Virus record (IMG/VR): IMGVR_UViG_3300009164_000223
Coordinates: 1-31,495 of that record
Source of the DNA: a virus
DNA length: 31,495 nt
Reading direction: 5' to 3' (one strand)
Numbering within the stretch: position 1 is the first letter of the stretch; each line of letters opens with the position of its first letter. The notes beneath the pieces were generated by a model. It ran no database searches. It saw only the letters and a program-made list of their open reading frames with translations, and was not told the origin of the DNA. Positions 1-6,386 of this stretch are shown piece by piece. The position numbers and the translations under genes were made by a program.

Positions 1-116
1 ATGTTCTTCGCAAAAAAAATTGAAAGAAAAAATACCCACCCCCCATAAGTCCCCGTCATTACTGGGCTTCAGCGGTGTTAGTTTTTGTGTTTGTGTGTTT
101 ATGTTTGAGTGTTGCT
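1..116. other. Left-end noncoding stretch, possible genome end
   Basis: No supportable gene is seen here. On the plus strand it holds A runs (about 11-35), a C run near 40-44 and a GT-rich low-complexity stretch near 74-110. It lies downstream of the HNH gene. If the molecule is circular or cohesive-ended, this stretch plus the last 50 bases of the window forms the noncoding gap between the HNH gene and the small terminase, where a cos or pac site would be expected. That is inference from gene order. No exact repeat longer than a few bases is shared by the two window ends. Confidence 0.4.
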
Positions 117-425
117 CTAAAGCGGTTTGTCTCCGCGAGCTGAGTTGCAGCTGATGTGAGCAGGCAACAATGGAGAGTTTAGGTCTCCAGGTATTAAGTG
201 ATCTACGCTTATTTGATTCCGGTCAGTGAAGAGTTGCTGGCAGATATGGCAACGGGTAGCGGTGGCCTTTATTTGTTCTCGTGCTAAACGATAACGCGGG
301 TCGTTATACCTGCTCCACTTTTCTCTTTGATGTTGGATGCAGTAACTTCCGCCTGATGTTAGGACACCGCATTTGATGCAGGGCTTCGGGAATCTACCCA
401 AACAAATCAGCTTCTTTATCGTCAA
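117..425 (-). CDS. HNH endonuclease
   Basis: Small HNH-family nuclease. Two zinc pairs, CIKC and CHIC, flank the nuclease core, which reads SVDHLIP (the DH pair) followed by HISCNSARG, the usual tail of phage HNH proteins. The longest frame starts at TTG 425, overlapping the methyltransferase end by 32 nt without a clear ribosome site. A TTG at 401, overlapping the upstream TAG stop and preceded by AAAGAAG, would put the first CxxC near the N terminus as in relatives, and may be the real start. If the genome is circular, the next gene is the small terminase. HNH proteins beside terminase genes assist DNA packaging cuts in HK97-like phages, so a packaging role is possible; a homing or defence role is the alternative. 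Confidence 0.82.
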   Translation of the reverse strand: MTIKKLICLGRFPKPCIKCGVLTSGGSYCIQHQREKWSRYNDPRYRLAREQIKATATRCHICQQLFTDRNQISVDHLIPGDLNSPLLPAHISCNSARGDKPL

Positions 426-1686
426 GGGTTAGGTACGCGTGTTTTAGTCGGCCTTCAATTATGGGTAAGTATTCTTCAGTCAATTCAATTCCTATAAAGC
501 TTTTGTTCTCTAGGATTGCTGCTTTACCTGTTGAACCTGAACCACAAAACGGGTCGAGAACAACACCATTCTCAGGGGTTACAAGCCTAATCAAATACTG
601 CATTAGAGCTGTTGGTTTTACTGTTGGATGAAAGTTGCGTTGCGGTTGATTAGTTCTATTGCGCGGGTTATCTCCGCCTATGCCATCAGTTGAGTTGCGA
701 TCTGCGTGTCTTATTTCTGGCAGTTCGTCTAAGCCTTCGTTGCGGTCGCGTTTGTTTGCTTTAGCAACATAAAAGAACCTGCTCGCCCCACCTATATCAC
801 TATGACCTGTTCTATCTCTATCTTTGCTAAAAGTGTTATCTGCTTCTTGTCCAAAGTTTCTACCTGTTGAACGCCCACCAGATACGCTTTTGCTTATGCC
901 TGATTGCTGATCTAATAGTTCTGCTGTGTATTCGTCTAAGATAATGTTTGCAGGCCAACGGCCACCAGACGGTCTTTCAGTTGAAGAATTATTCTCTCCC
1001 CAGATTGCAGACTTACCGCTTAACCCACCTTCTGTGCGATTTTCTCCTGTCCCTATTCTGCTTGCATCAATGTTGATTGCCCCTGTCCCATACTGTAAAA
1101 CATTCTCTGCAACAGTTCCGATAACGGGTTTGCGGGCAACAACAATAGGTTCATGAGCAGGTTTGAGTGCTGTCCCCCAACCATCCCACTTCTTAGCTTC
1201 ATCAGTATCAGCAATGTGGCGCATTTCATCACGACTTGAACCTTGAGTTTCTGGGTCACGCAAATCTCTTTCACCATACTCGCCTGCAACTTTGAAAGCT
1301 TTTCCAATTTTGACCTCTCCGCCTTGCATTTTGTCTATGGCTTTACTGATGTTGTGCGATTTAGGGAAGCCTGATCCGTATAGCCATGCGATGTTGTCGC
1401 GTATTTCAAATCCTGCATCTTCAATAGCAACCGCTAGCCTATGCCAAGTTCTAGTTCCCCCGAACGCTAACAAGTGTCCCCCAGGTTTGAGAACTCTTAG
1501 GCACTGCTGCCAAAGTTCAATTGAATAAGCTATCCCTGAGTTATCCCAACTCTTACCCATAAACCCTAGTTCATAGGGCGGGTCGCAAACTATTGAGTCA
1601 ACGCTGTTTGATTGCAGTTCAGGCAGGATGTCTAAATTGTTGCCGGCATAGATTACGGCTTGACCAATTATGAGTTTAGGTATCAT
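394..1686 (-). CDS. DNA methyltransferase, N6-adenine or N4-cytosine, DPPY type
   Basis: S-adenosylmethionine-dependent amino-methyltransferase. The catalytic motif DPPY is at about residues 35-38, and the cofactor motif DPFCGSGSTG is near the C terminus at about 378-387, the circular order of beta-class enzymes. GSGFPKSHN and HPTVKP, typical of this phage family, are present between them. The region of about 120-320 would be the target recognition domain. The 430-residue length is normal for the family. ATG 1686 overlaps the upstream stop as ATGA, so it is translationally coupled. The likely role is protecting phage DNA from host restriction. The downstream HNH gene could make a restriction-like pair but is more probably an independent nuclease. 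Whether the methylated base is A or C cannot be read from the sequence. Confidence 0.9.
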   Translation of the reverse strand: MIPKLIIGQAVIYAGNNLDILPELQSNSVDSIVCDPPYELGFMGKSWDNSGIAYSIELWQQCLRVLKPGGHLLAFGGTRTWHRLAVAIEDAGFEIRDNIAWLYGSGFPKSHNISKAIDKMQGGEVKIGKAFKVAGEYGERDLRDPETQGSSRDEMRHIADTDEAKKWDGWGTALKPAHEPIVVARKPVIGTVAENVLQYGTGAINIDASRIGTGENRTEGGLSGKSAIWGENNSSTERPSGGRWPANIILDEYTAELLDQQSGISKSVSGGRSTGRNFGQEADNTFSKDRDRTGHSDIGGASRFFYVAKANKRDRNEGLDELPEIRHADRNSTDGIGGDNPRNRTNQPQRNFHPTVKPTALMQYLIRLVTPENGVVLDPFCGSGSTGKAAILENKSFIGIELTEEYLPIIEGRLKHAYLTLDDKEADLFG

Positions 1687-1889
1687 TCAATTTCTTCTTT
1701 CAGCGGGTCGTAGATGGCTTGAAATCCTAGACTAACTTCAGTGTTCGACAAAGTAGAACTATCACGCTCAGCAGCCGTTGAAGGCTTGCTTGTATGCTTA
1801 TGTGTCCTTCTCCAAGCCTTGACTAGCTCGATGGCTTCTCGGTCATCAGTTTCAAACTCTGCTCCACAAGAACAGGTTTCACGAATCAT
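1683..1889 (-). CDS. Small CxC-containing protein, function unknown
   Basis: A 68-residue protein if it starts at ATG 1889; an upstream in-frame start at 1934 would lie inside the preceding gene. The N terminus reads MIRETCSCGAEFE, a half zinc-ribbon (CxC) also seen in small actinophage proteins, followed by a helical segment ending in HKH that could supply further metal ligands. The remainder is polar and has no recognisable domain. It overlaps the preceding zinc-ribbon gene by 11 nt and the methyltransferase start by 4 nt, so it sits inside a tightly coupled operon. Function is not known. Confidence 0.65.
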   Translation of the reverse strand: MIRETCSCGAEFETDDREAIELVKAWRRTHKHTSKPSTAAERDSSTLSNTEVSLGFQAIYDPLKEEIE

Positions 1890-2055
1890 TCTTAGCCCAA
1901 CCAGATCCAAGGAATCGGGTCGCACCCCAACCAAACTTTCTTTCCATTACAAGCTCACATAAACCGCATACAGGGGCTTTAGGTTCATCTTGTAGTTCAG
2001 CAACAACTTGATCAGTTACACCACAGTTAGGGCAGATAAAGAGATAAGCAGGCAT
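1879..2055 (-). CDS. FmdB-like zinc-ribbon protein
   Basis: A 58-residue protein. It begins MPAYLFICPNCG, has a second pair CGLC about 24 residues later, and ends in FLGSGWAKND. This matches the layout of the FmdB zinc-ribbon family (short beta start, CxxC, CxxC, then a GSGF/W-x-x-D tail). Family members are presumed small regulatory or nucleic-acid-binding proteins, with no firm biochemical role. The start ATG 2055 lies 14 nt after the tmRNA-like RNA, preceded by a weak purine stretch (AAGAAAG). Its stop overlaps the start of the next gene. Family assignment is by motif pattern only. Confidence 0.7.
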   Translation of the reverse strand: MPAYLFICPNCGVTDQVVAELQDEPKAPVCGLCELVMERKFGWGATRFLGSGWAKNDS

Positions 2056-2069
2056 TAGTTTCTTTCTTG

Positions 2070-2150
2070 TGGAGTTGTAGAGAATCGAACTCTAGTCTTA
2101 CTGCTTCTCCATGAGAGTTTTAGCGCGCAATCGAATACCATTCCAACCCC
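2070..2150 (-). ncRNA. tmRNA-like RNA reduced to the tRNA-like domain (mini-tmRNA)
   Basis: Read on the minus strand. A 7-bp acceptor stem forms between GGGGTTG (2150-2144) and CAACTCC (2077-2071). A 5-bp T arm TAGAG/CTCTA with loop TTCGATT is at 2094-2078, and an A follows the acceptor at 2070. The third acceptor pair is G-U (2148 with 2073), the alanine identity pair of tmRNA. The 5' part carries GGTATTCGA followed by CGCGC, resembling the GG-TTTCGAC-CGCGC start of actinobacterial tmRNA as I recall it. The 3' part GGAGAAGC...GTAAGAC before the T arm also resembles the mycobacterial tmRNA 3' region. No canonical anticodon arm (5-bp stem, 7-nt loop) can be folded. Between the halves is only a small hairpin (2124-2103), with no tag reading frame. 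It starts at the base after the phosphoesterase stop. CCA is not perfectly encoded (ACA). A decayed remnant is the main alternative. Confidence 0.6.
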
Positions 2151-3317
2151 TTACAGTTTCCAAACTGTACCTGTAAAGTCTATGCCCTGCTGAAGCTCGA
2201 AGCATACTAACCCTGGCTGAGAGTCTTCGCCTGCTGTTGTTCTCCACCAGTTAGAGCCATTGTCTAGGGTTGCTGCTTGAACCCAGAAGCGTGAAGTTCC
2301 CCTAGGGGTAGAACCTAACTCAAGAACTCTTAGATGGTGAAAGTGGCCTGATACGCCTATTGTTGCAGCGTGAACCGGTTGCTTACCGAAGGCTTGCTGT
2401 CTCCACCATGTTGGCACTTGATCAGGTCTAGGCGATTGATGTCCATGCCATAAGCCCAGAATATGAAAGCCATCGCCCCAGATATCGTGAGCTAGTGATT
2501 CATCGTGTTGGGCAGGTTCAAAGAACTTTATAGGCAATCCAACTTCATGAGACAACCTTGCAAGAGTGCGGGCAATATGAATACCCCAGTCATCAGTTAC
2601 CTTGCCAACTCGTTGCTTGTTGACCCTGAATTGACAGTGATTGCTTCCAACGCTCAGATAAGTTATCGGGGCATACTTACTGAGTTGCTTGAGAGTCTCC
2701 CAGGCTAATGATGTTGCTAAGTCAACCTGTTGCATAAGACTAAGGTCATTAGATTGAAGTTGATGCATGTCGGCAGCATTACCAAAGTTCTCGATAGTGT
2801 CCCCAACATCGCAGAAAACTATTTGCTCAGGTTTGAGAGCCTTGACCTTCTCGATAAGTTTTACTTGTGTTTGGGCTACTCGGTGAATTAGCGCATCCAC
2901 TCCGCCCCTATGATCCACCTTGCCAACTTGCAGATCACTCCACAAGATAACAAGGGCTTTACCTGTTGCAACCTGCTTAGGGGTTACAGGCTTAGTTTTC
3001 TTAGCTAGAGAATAAAGCAAGGGTAGATTGATATTCGCATTACGCTTGACCCAGCGAATCCTAACTGAAGTCATCCACATTGGCTCTAAAGGAAAAGGTC
3101 TAGCAACCTGCCACCGGCTAATTCTAGGCTCGCCAACAATCTCAATCTCTTCAGGATTGATACCGGCTTCTCTCAAGAAACCTTCAATGTCTGTCGGGTT
3201 ATCCCCTTCAACCGCAGGAAGTACAGCTTCTCCCCCTACACCATCAAATTGAACTGATGGACTCCACCCTTCAGGGTAAACAACTTTAGGGGCTGGCTGG
3301 CTTAGTCCTTCCAACAT
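2151..3317 (-). CDS. Mre11/SbcD-like metallophosphoesterase
   Basis: Calcineurin-like metallophosphoesterase, of the type annotated in actinophages as an Mre11-like double-strand-break exo/endonuclease. The metal and active-site motifs appear in order: SDLQVGK (about 127), CDVGDTIEN (about 169), GSNHCQ (about 224), HGH (about 291) and SGHFHH (about 323). The N-terminal 110 residues have no recognised motif. I chose ATG 3317, with GAGAAG about 8 nt upstream, over a TTG at 3323. The start overlaps the upstream HTH gene. The tmRNA-like RNA begins on the base after its stop. A role in recombination or DNA-end processing fits the other recombination genes, but no SbcC-like partner is seen. Confidence 0.85.
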   Translation of the reverse strand: MLEGLSQPAPKVVYPEGWSPSVQFDGVGGEAVLPAVEGDNPTDIEGFLREAGINPEEIEIVGEPRISRWQVARPFPLEPMWMTSVRIRWVKRNANINLPLLYSLAKKTKPVTPKQVATGKALVILWSDLQVGKVDHRGGVDALIHRVAQTQVKLIEKVKALKPEQIVFCDVGDTIENFGNAADMHQLQSNDLSLMQQVDLATSLAWETLKQLSKYAPITYLSVGSNHCQFRVNKQRVGKVTDDWGIHIARTLARLSHEVGLPIKFFEPAQHDESLAHDIWGDGFHILGLWHGHQSPRPDQVPTWWRQQAFGKQPVHAATIGVSGHFHHLRVLELGSTPRGTSRFWVQAATLDNGSNWWRTTAGEDSQPGLVCFELQQGIDFTGTVWKL

Positions 3318-3526
3318 GAGCAACGCTTCTCTCTATGATGCTTTATCGCAGCATCACTGACTTTAGTTCCCCGCTTATAAAGCTCATTAGATAGCGTTTT
3401 GTAAGGCCATTCAGGAGACATAACAGCAGTCTCGAAAATAGTTTTATCTTTATCAGATAAGTCAGCCTTGATGGTGCGGATTCGGCAGGATGTTTGTCGT
3501 TTAGGTAGTTGCAGATCTTCAAGCAT
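3302..3526 (-). CDS. Small helix-turn-helix-like protein
   Basis: A 74-residue protein ending in KHHREKRCSC. The central region reads as three short helices with a turn (WPYKTLSNELYKRG, then KVSDAAIKHHREK), consistent with a DNA-binding helix-turn-helix. The basic recognition-like helix followed by a CxC tail resembles small actinophage HTH proteins often found beside an Mre11-like gene, as here. ATG 3526 overlaps the preceding stop, and its 3' end overlaps the phosphoesterase start by 16 nt. Target DNA is unknown; it could be regulatory or structural. Confidence 0.6.
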   Translation of the reverse strand: MLEDLQLPKRQTSCRIRTIKADLSDKDKTIFETAVMSPEWPYKTLSNELYKRGTKVSDAAIKHHREKRCSCWKD

Positions 3527-3737
3527 CTCTCAACTCTACCTTCCCAGTCTCGCCTTTATTAGTCGTTATAACTGACCTGGCAACAGTCTCAGCAACAGCC
3601 TGAATAACATCGCCTTGCGCAGCACATACAAGAAGCAAGTCTGCAAGCTTGCTATTAAAGGAATCATCGTTAGACAGATACCAGCGTTCATTACCGCGCA
3701 GGATAGTTATTGCTTCGTCAAGTTCTCTACTTAGCAT
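3519..3737 (-). CDS. Hypothetical protein
   Basis: A 72-residue, mostly helical acidic protein with no recognised motif. It overlaps the preceding gene (start ATG 3737 within the end of that gene) and the following HTH gene by 8 nt, so it is part of the same coupled small-gene operon. A central hydrophobic helix (LADLLLVCAAQGDVIQAVAE) is too polar to be a clear membrane segment. Function is unknown. Confidence 0.6.
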   Translation of the reverse strand: MLSRELDEAITILRGNERWYLSNDDSFNSKLADLLLVCAAQGDVIQAVAETVARSVITTNKGETGKVELRDA

Positions 3738-3969
3738 TATTTAGAGCCTTGACCTTCCTGATACAGACTTGAATCTGTTTAGCCTTTAGCCTGGCATTGA
3801 CCGCCAAAACAGGAACATCAAGATCCTTATGAACAGCCTTCAGTTCTTCATGCAAAACAGCTAAAGCAAGATACACGCCATAATTACGCCCTTTGGCGTG
3901 GCCTATAAAGTATTGCTGTCGCATAGCCTTTGGGAAGAGTTTTCTTAGTAAGCGGTTAGTTTTCGTCAT
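3727..3969 (-). CDS. Hypothetical basic protein
   Basis: About 80 residues from ATG 3969 (MTKTNRLLRKLF), with GGGA 6 nt upstream. In-frame alternatives are ATG 3981 and TTG 3999. It is strongly basic, with Lys/Arg-rich N and C termini (RLKAKQIQVCIRKVK), suggesting nucleic-acid binding, but there is no recognisable fold. It overlaps the tiny membrane-protein gene upstream by about 14 nt and the next gene by 11 nt. Function is unknown. Confidence 0.6.
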   Translation of the reverse strand: MTKTNRLLRKLFPKAMRQQYFIGHAKGRNYGVYLALAVLHEELKAVHKDLDVPVLAVNARLKAKQIQVCIRKVKALNNAK

Positions 3970-4084
3970 CGTAAATCCCATCGTTATTTGCTGCTTCAAG
4001 AAAAACTGCCATCACAATGCTTGCAACAACAGGTAAAACGACTGCCAGCAGAATGACAGCCCCAATAGTCAACCAGATACTCAT
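3956..4084 (-). CDS. Tiny single-span membrane protein (42 aa)
   Basis: A short reading frame fills what would otherwise be a gap. A hydrophobic segment from about residue 4 to 29 (ILLAVVLPVVASIVMAVF) is followed by an acidic tail, NNDGIYDDEN. ATG 4084 shares one base with the preceding stop (TAATG), strong evidence of translational coupling. The acidic C terminus would lie in the cytoplasm or outside depending on topology. Function is unknown; it could be one of several membrane-perturbing or superinfection-type small proteins. Confidence 0.55.
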   Translation of the reverse strand: MSIWLTIGAVILLAVVLPVVASIVMAVFLEAANNDGIYDDEN

Positions 4085-4314
4085 TATGGAATGTCCATCG
4101 CATCAGTCAGCTTCTCCAAGATTAGATCTAGGACAGCCTGCATTTGAGCGTTAGTTATTACGCCTGAGCGCTCCAGTTCAATCAGGGCATCAGAAGTTCT
4201 TGTTGCTTCATTTCGTTGCCCTTCACTCTTACCGGCTTTATAGTCTCGGCTAAAGATGTTGACTGAGTTCACCCTGGCACACTTACAGCCATCCTGACAG
4301 TTATTGCAGGTCAT
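4084..4314 (-). CDS. Cys-rich small protein, function unknown
   Basis: A 76-residue protein. The first 12 residues carry four cysteines, spaced CxxCxxxCxC, a likely zinc site. The rest is helical and charged, ending in a leucine-rich helix (MQAVLDLILEKL). ATG 4314 overlaps the previous stop by 4 nt, and its own stop shares a base with the next start. No family was recognised; the metal-binding N terminus plus a helix could be a small protein-interaction adaptor. Confidence 0.6.
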   Translation of the reverse strand: MTCNNCQDGCKCARVNSVNIFSRDYKAGKSEGQRNEATRTSDALIELERSGVITNAQMQAVLDLILEKLTDAMDIP

Positions 4315-4556
4315 TCGGTACGCCCTTGCTTTAGGCCTTCAGCAAACTTGTTTAGGTGAATAAGCAAAGTATCAATTGAATCTCTTGCACCTAGATCGTA
4401 AGCATCTTTAGGGAAGGCAGGAAGTTGCAGTTTCTTGTAGCTCTCAACGATACTAATGACCGCTTCAACAGCGTTATCTCTTGAGCTTTTAATTGCTGAT
4501 GTGATTGCATCGGCAGTATTGCTAACTAGTTGCTCTTTTGTTTCAGGGTTACTCAT
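4311..4556 (-). CDS. Hypothetical helical protein
   Basis: An 81-residue protein, predicted mainly helical from its pattern (DAITSAIKSSRDNAVEAVISIVESYKK spans one long amphipathic stretch). No cysteine pair, membrane span or catalytic motif is seen. ATG 4556 shares a base with the stop of the tiny membrane protein upstream, and its end overlaps the next start. Function is unknown. Confidence 0.6.
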   Translation of the reverse strand: MSNPETKEQLVSNTADAITSAIKSSRDNAVEAVISIVESYKKLQLPAFPKDAYDLGARDSIDTLLIHLNKFAEGLKQGRTE

Positions 4557-4705
4557 TATTTTGTCCTTTCGCAGACAGTTGTTTTATTGTTTTCAAAATC
4601 ATCAAGGGTACGCAACTCAGGACAGGCAGGCTGAAACCTGAGAGCAAGCAAACCCAGCATTACTAAGGCGATTGCGATAAGCAGCATAAACATCCTGTTA
4701 TTCAT
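4556..4705 (-). CDS. Tiny membrane protein (49 aa)
   Basis: A reading frame of 49 residues with an N-terminal hydrophobic segment of about 20 residues (MFMLLIAIALVMLGLLAL) followed by a polar tail with two cysteines (ACPELR, VCERTK). It could be a membrane anchor or a signal-peptide-like protein with a disulfide-capable tail. ATG 4705 overlaps the GIY-YIG stop as ATGA, and the stop overlaps the next start as TAATG. Function is unknown. Confidence 0.55.
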   Translation of the reverse strand: MNNRMFMLLIAIALVMLGLLALRFQPACPELRTLDDFENNKTTVCERTK

Positions 4706-5061
4706 CTTGTCTCAGCCTTCTTCAGTTGTTCCCACATTTTGAAAGCCATCTCTAAACCTTTTGCAATTTGCTGAGAAGATAGCTTGTTACTAAGATCATT
4801 GAGATTATCCCAAACATCAACGCTGGCTTTTACTTGATGCTTGATGTTGTATTTAGGCTTTTCAGCCCCAATTGCCAGTTTCTCGGCTTCTAAAACATCA
4901 GTTCGAGTTCCAAAGTTTTCTAATTTTATGAAGGCAACTTCTGGCCACCAGGATTGAGAAGCCTGATGTTGTTTTGCTCTTTCATAAGCGTTGATTGATA
5001 CGCCAATGTATAGCAGCTGATTAGCAGAATCATAAAACCGGTATAAAGTCTGCTTATTCAT
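4702..5061 (-). CDS. GIY-YIG nuclease
   Basis: The GIY-YIG nuclease fold is recognisable. It starts TLYRFYD, has YIG at 18-20, the catalytic Arg at about 28 in NAYERAKQH, and the glutamate region EAEKLAI at about 58-64, ending with PKYN at about 69-72. This is close to small stand-alone GIY-YIG proteins of actinobacteria and their phages. The last 45 residues are helical with no DNA-binding motif I recognise. ATG 5061 overlaps the previous stop. It may be a homing-type or DNA-repair nuclease or take part in host DNA breakdown. Confidence 0.82.
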   Translation of the reverse strand: MNKQTLYRFYDSANQLLYIGVSINAYERAKQHQASQSWWPEVAFIKLENFGTRTDVLEAEKLAIGAEKPKYNIKHQVKASVDVWDNLNDLSNKLSSQQIAKGLEMAFKMWEQLKKAETR

Positions 5062-5245
5062 CGCTGATCTCTTTCAAGTAAAGAACTTCAAGAGTGTTGC
5101 AGTTCACGAAAACAAGCTTGCCGGTAGCCGCGCAGTTGCGAATAACATTCTGCTCTTTCAGCATTTTGATTAGCCTGGTACGCTCTCGCTCTTCGCCTTG
5201 TTTGCGATAAAACTCGCGTACTTGCTCAGCACTATTTGTCGGCAC
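5054..5245 (-). CDS. Hypothetical protein, possible winged-helix-like
   Basis: A 63-residue protein. The N-terminal half is a charged helix rich in Arg and Glu (EFYRKQGEERERTRLIKML), and the C-terminal half is beta-like (KLVFVNCNTLEVLYL). It starts with GTG 5245 and overlaps both neighbours (14 and 8 nt). Similar small proteins occur in actinophage early regions, but I cannot name a family. Function is unknown. Confidence 0.55.
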   Translation of the reverse strand: MPTNSAEQVREFYRKQGEERERTRLIKMLKEQNVIRNCAATGKLVFVNCNTLEVLYLKEISDE

Positions 5246-5444
5246 GATATTTGTCCTTCCAATACTCGGCTTCTTCAGCCATCAGTTCATTCAAGCGCTT
5301 ATGGCCATGTCTCTCAACAAAAGTTGCAGAGTATTCTTTATCAACCCTGCCTAAAGCACCGGCTAACCAGTAACTTAATGCGCCTAAAAGTTGCAACTTG
5401 AGTTTGAGATAGATACTGTTTCTGCCTTTAGATCTTCTGCCCAT
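5232..5444 (-). CDS. Hypothetical basic protein
   Basis: A 70-residue protein with a very basic start (MGRRSKGRN), a moderately hydrophobic central stretch (LQLLGALSYWLAGALG) and a charged helical tail. The middle could lie against or within a membrane, but it is short. ATG 5444 shares a base with the preceding stop (TAATG). Function is unknown. Confidence 0.55.
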   Translation of the reverse strand: MGRRSKGRNSIYLKLKLQLLGALSYWLAGALGRVDKEYSATFVERHGHKRLNELMAEEAEYWKDKYRADK

Positions 5445-5551
5445 TATTGCCTAATCAGCTCAGGGATAACAGTGTTACTCCAGATAATGAACTGAGTGAA
5501 ACCCCAGAGAGCAAAGAACAGAATAATCGAGTTAGTTATATGCCTTCTCAC
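5444..5551 (-). CDS. Tiny membrane protein (35 aa)
   Basis: Starts with GTG 5551, which overlaps the preceding stop as GTGA, and ends with a TAATG overlap into the next gene. The peptide is 35 residues with one hydrophobic segment (SIILFFALWGFTQFIIW) between short polar ends. The coupled start and stop on both sides are the main reason to call it a gene. Function is unknown. Confidence 0.45.
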   Translation of the reverse strand: MRRHITNSIILFFALWGFTQFIIWSNTVIPELIRQ

Positions 5552-5745
5552 TTGATTAGCTCCAAGCCTTGAAGTACCTGGTGAACTGCACGATTACGCT
5601 CAAGAAATACTGCCTGCCCATAAGCAGTAACAGCATCATCCCAAACATCGAATAAGTGAGCGTGATTCAGGAAATCTTTACCACAAGCAACCCAAGCCTT
5701 ATAAGCGTTGACTGCATCAAGAAATAACTCTTCAGGGCTTCGCAT
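5548..5745 (-). CDS. Hypothetical protein
   Basis: A 65-residue, Ala/Trp-containing helical protein (SPEELFLDAVNAYKAWVACG). No catalytic motif or membrane span is seen. ATG 5745 overlaps the preceding stop by one base, and the stop overlaps the GTG of the next gene. Function is unknown. Confidence 0.55.
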   Translation of the reverse strand: MRSPEELFLDAVNAYKAWVACGKDFLNHAHLFDVWDDAVTAYGQAVFLERNRAVHQVLQGLELIK

Positions 5746-6068
5746 TATGCACCAGCCTTAGCTTCAGCATAATCAGCAACAGCCTGCTCCAAGTTATCAA
5801 TCTGATCAATGTCAAGACTGTAATAGCCTGCGATTGCATACATGTTTGATTCATCAACATACATCAACCCATCAATAGCGTTGCAGCAAACAAGCTTGAC
5901 ACTTGCGGTTGAGCAGTAACAACAGAAAGCCAACTCAGTATCTACTTCATTGACTAACTCCCAGAAGAAGAACTTACCTAAATCTAGGTTAGGGTCTGCT
6001 TCAACTGCCTTGTTTAGTTTGTCCCATAGTCCTTGAGACTGAACAACTGTTTCCTTGATAGCGATCAT
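5745..6068 (-). CDS. Hypothetical acidic protein with central Cys cluster
   Basis: A 107-residue acidic protein. Cysteines cluster in the middle: FCCYCSTASVKLVCCNA, about residues 48-63. This pattern could bind metal or form disulfides, but it does not fit a named zinc finger. The C terminus is a helix ending in AEAKAGA. ATG 6068 overlaps the preceding stop, and its stop overlaps the next gene. Function is unknown. Confidence 0.58.
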   Translation of the reverse strand: MIAIKETVVQSQGLWDKLNKAVEADPNLDLGKFFFWELVNEVDTELAFCCYCSTASVKLVCCNAIDGLMYVDESNMYAIAGYYSLDIDQIDNLEQAVADYAEAKAGA

Positions 6069-6271
6069 TATGCAACCACCTTCTTGTCATACCATGCAGC
6101 AACAAAAGCTAGATCTCTTACTTCAAGTTCTTGTAGTAGGTATTTACGAACCATTAGAGCAGAATCAAGGTCATTAACTGTTGCAGAAGTAATCTGAGCA
6201 TCTAGAGCGTTCAGAGTTACTTTTAGAGTTGCTGTCCCTTGGCTTGCAATCTTTGTCTGTAAAGCGTTCAT
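6068..6271 (-). CDS. Hypothetical protein, first gene of a small-gene operon
   Basis: A 67-residue protein with no recognised motif. ATG 6271 is preceded by AAGGACAAG, a good ribosome site. Upstream is the only non-overlapping gap of the area (6272-6386) with a hairpin and a TATACT box, so this is probably the first gene of a coupled operon running down to the phosphoesterase. Function is unknown. Confidence 0.58.
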   Translation of the reverse strand: MNALQTKIASQGTATLKVTLNALDAQITSATVNDLDSALMVRKYLLQELEVRDLAFVAAWYDKKVVA

Positions 6272-6303
6272 TTCTTGTCCTTTGTTTGTCCTTTAGGCTT
6301 TCT

Positions 6304-6324
6304 GCCTATAACTCAAGTATAGGC
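6304..6324 (-). promoter_or_regulatory. Inverted repeat with embedded TATACT box
   Basis: A perfect 7-bp inverted repeat (GCCTATA / TATAGGC) with a 7-nt loop lies 33 nt upstream of the 6271 start. On the minus strand it contains TATACT (6321-6316), a plausible -10 box about 45 nt before the ATG. No convincing -35 at 16-18 nt was found (TTGAGC occurs but only 13 nt away). It could be an operator over a promoter or just an RNA hairpin. There is no T tract, so it is not a terminator. Confidence 0.35.
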
Positions 6325-6386
6325 TCAAATAGTTGCTCAAGGAAAGCATTTAGGACAAGTTTTTAGGTAACAGTTTGGTAAACAAT

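Noticed and set aside
74-112. GT-rich stretch as a tandem repeat or iteron
   Set aside because: The units are irregular (GTTTTTGTG, TTTGTGTGT, TTATGTTTGAG); no consistent period, so only low complexity.
394-1686. Methyltransferase and HNH as a restriction-modification system
   Set aside because: The HNH protein lacks any recognition domain and its neighbours suggest a packaging or homing role; nothing in the sequence ties the two specificities.
2070-2150. Ordinary tRNA gene
   Set aside because: Acceptor and T arm fit, but I checked every closing pair for a 5-bp stem with 7-nt loop and none gives more than two pairs. The 5' GGTATTCGA-CGCGC part fits tmRNA instead.
6304-6324. Hairpin as a transcription terminator
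   Set aside because: Stem is only 7 bp, AT-rich, and there is no T tract after it; kept only as a possible operator or promoter element.
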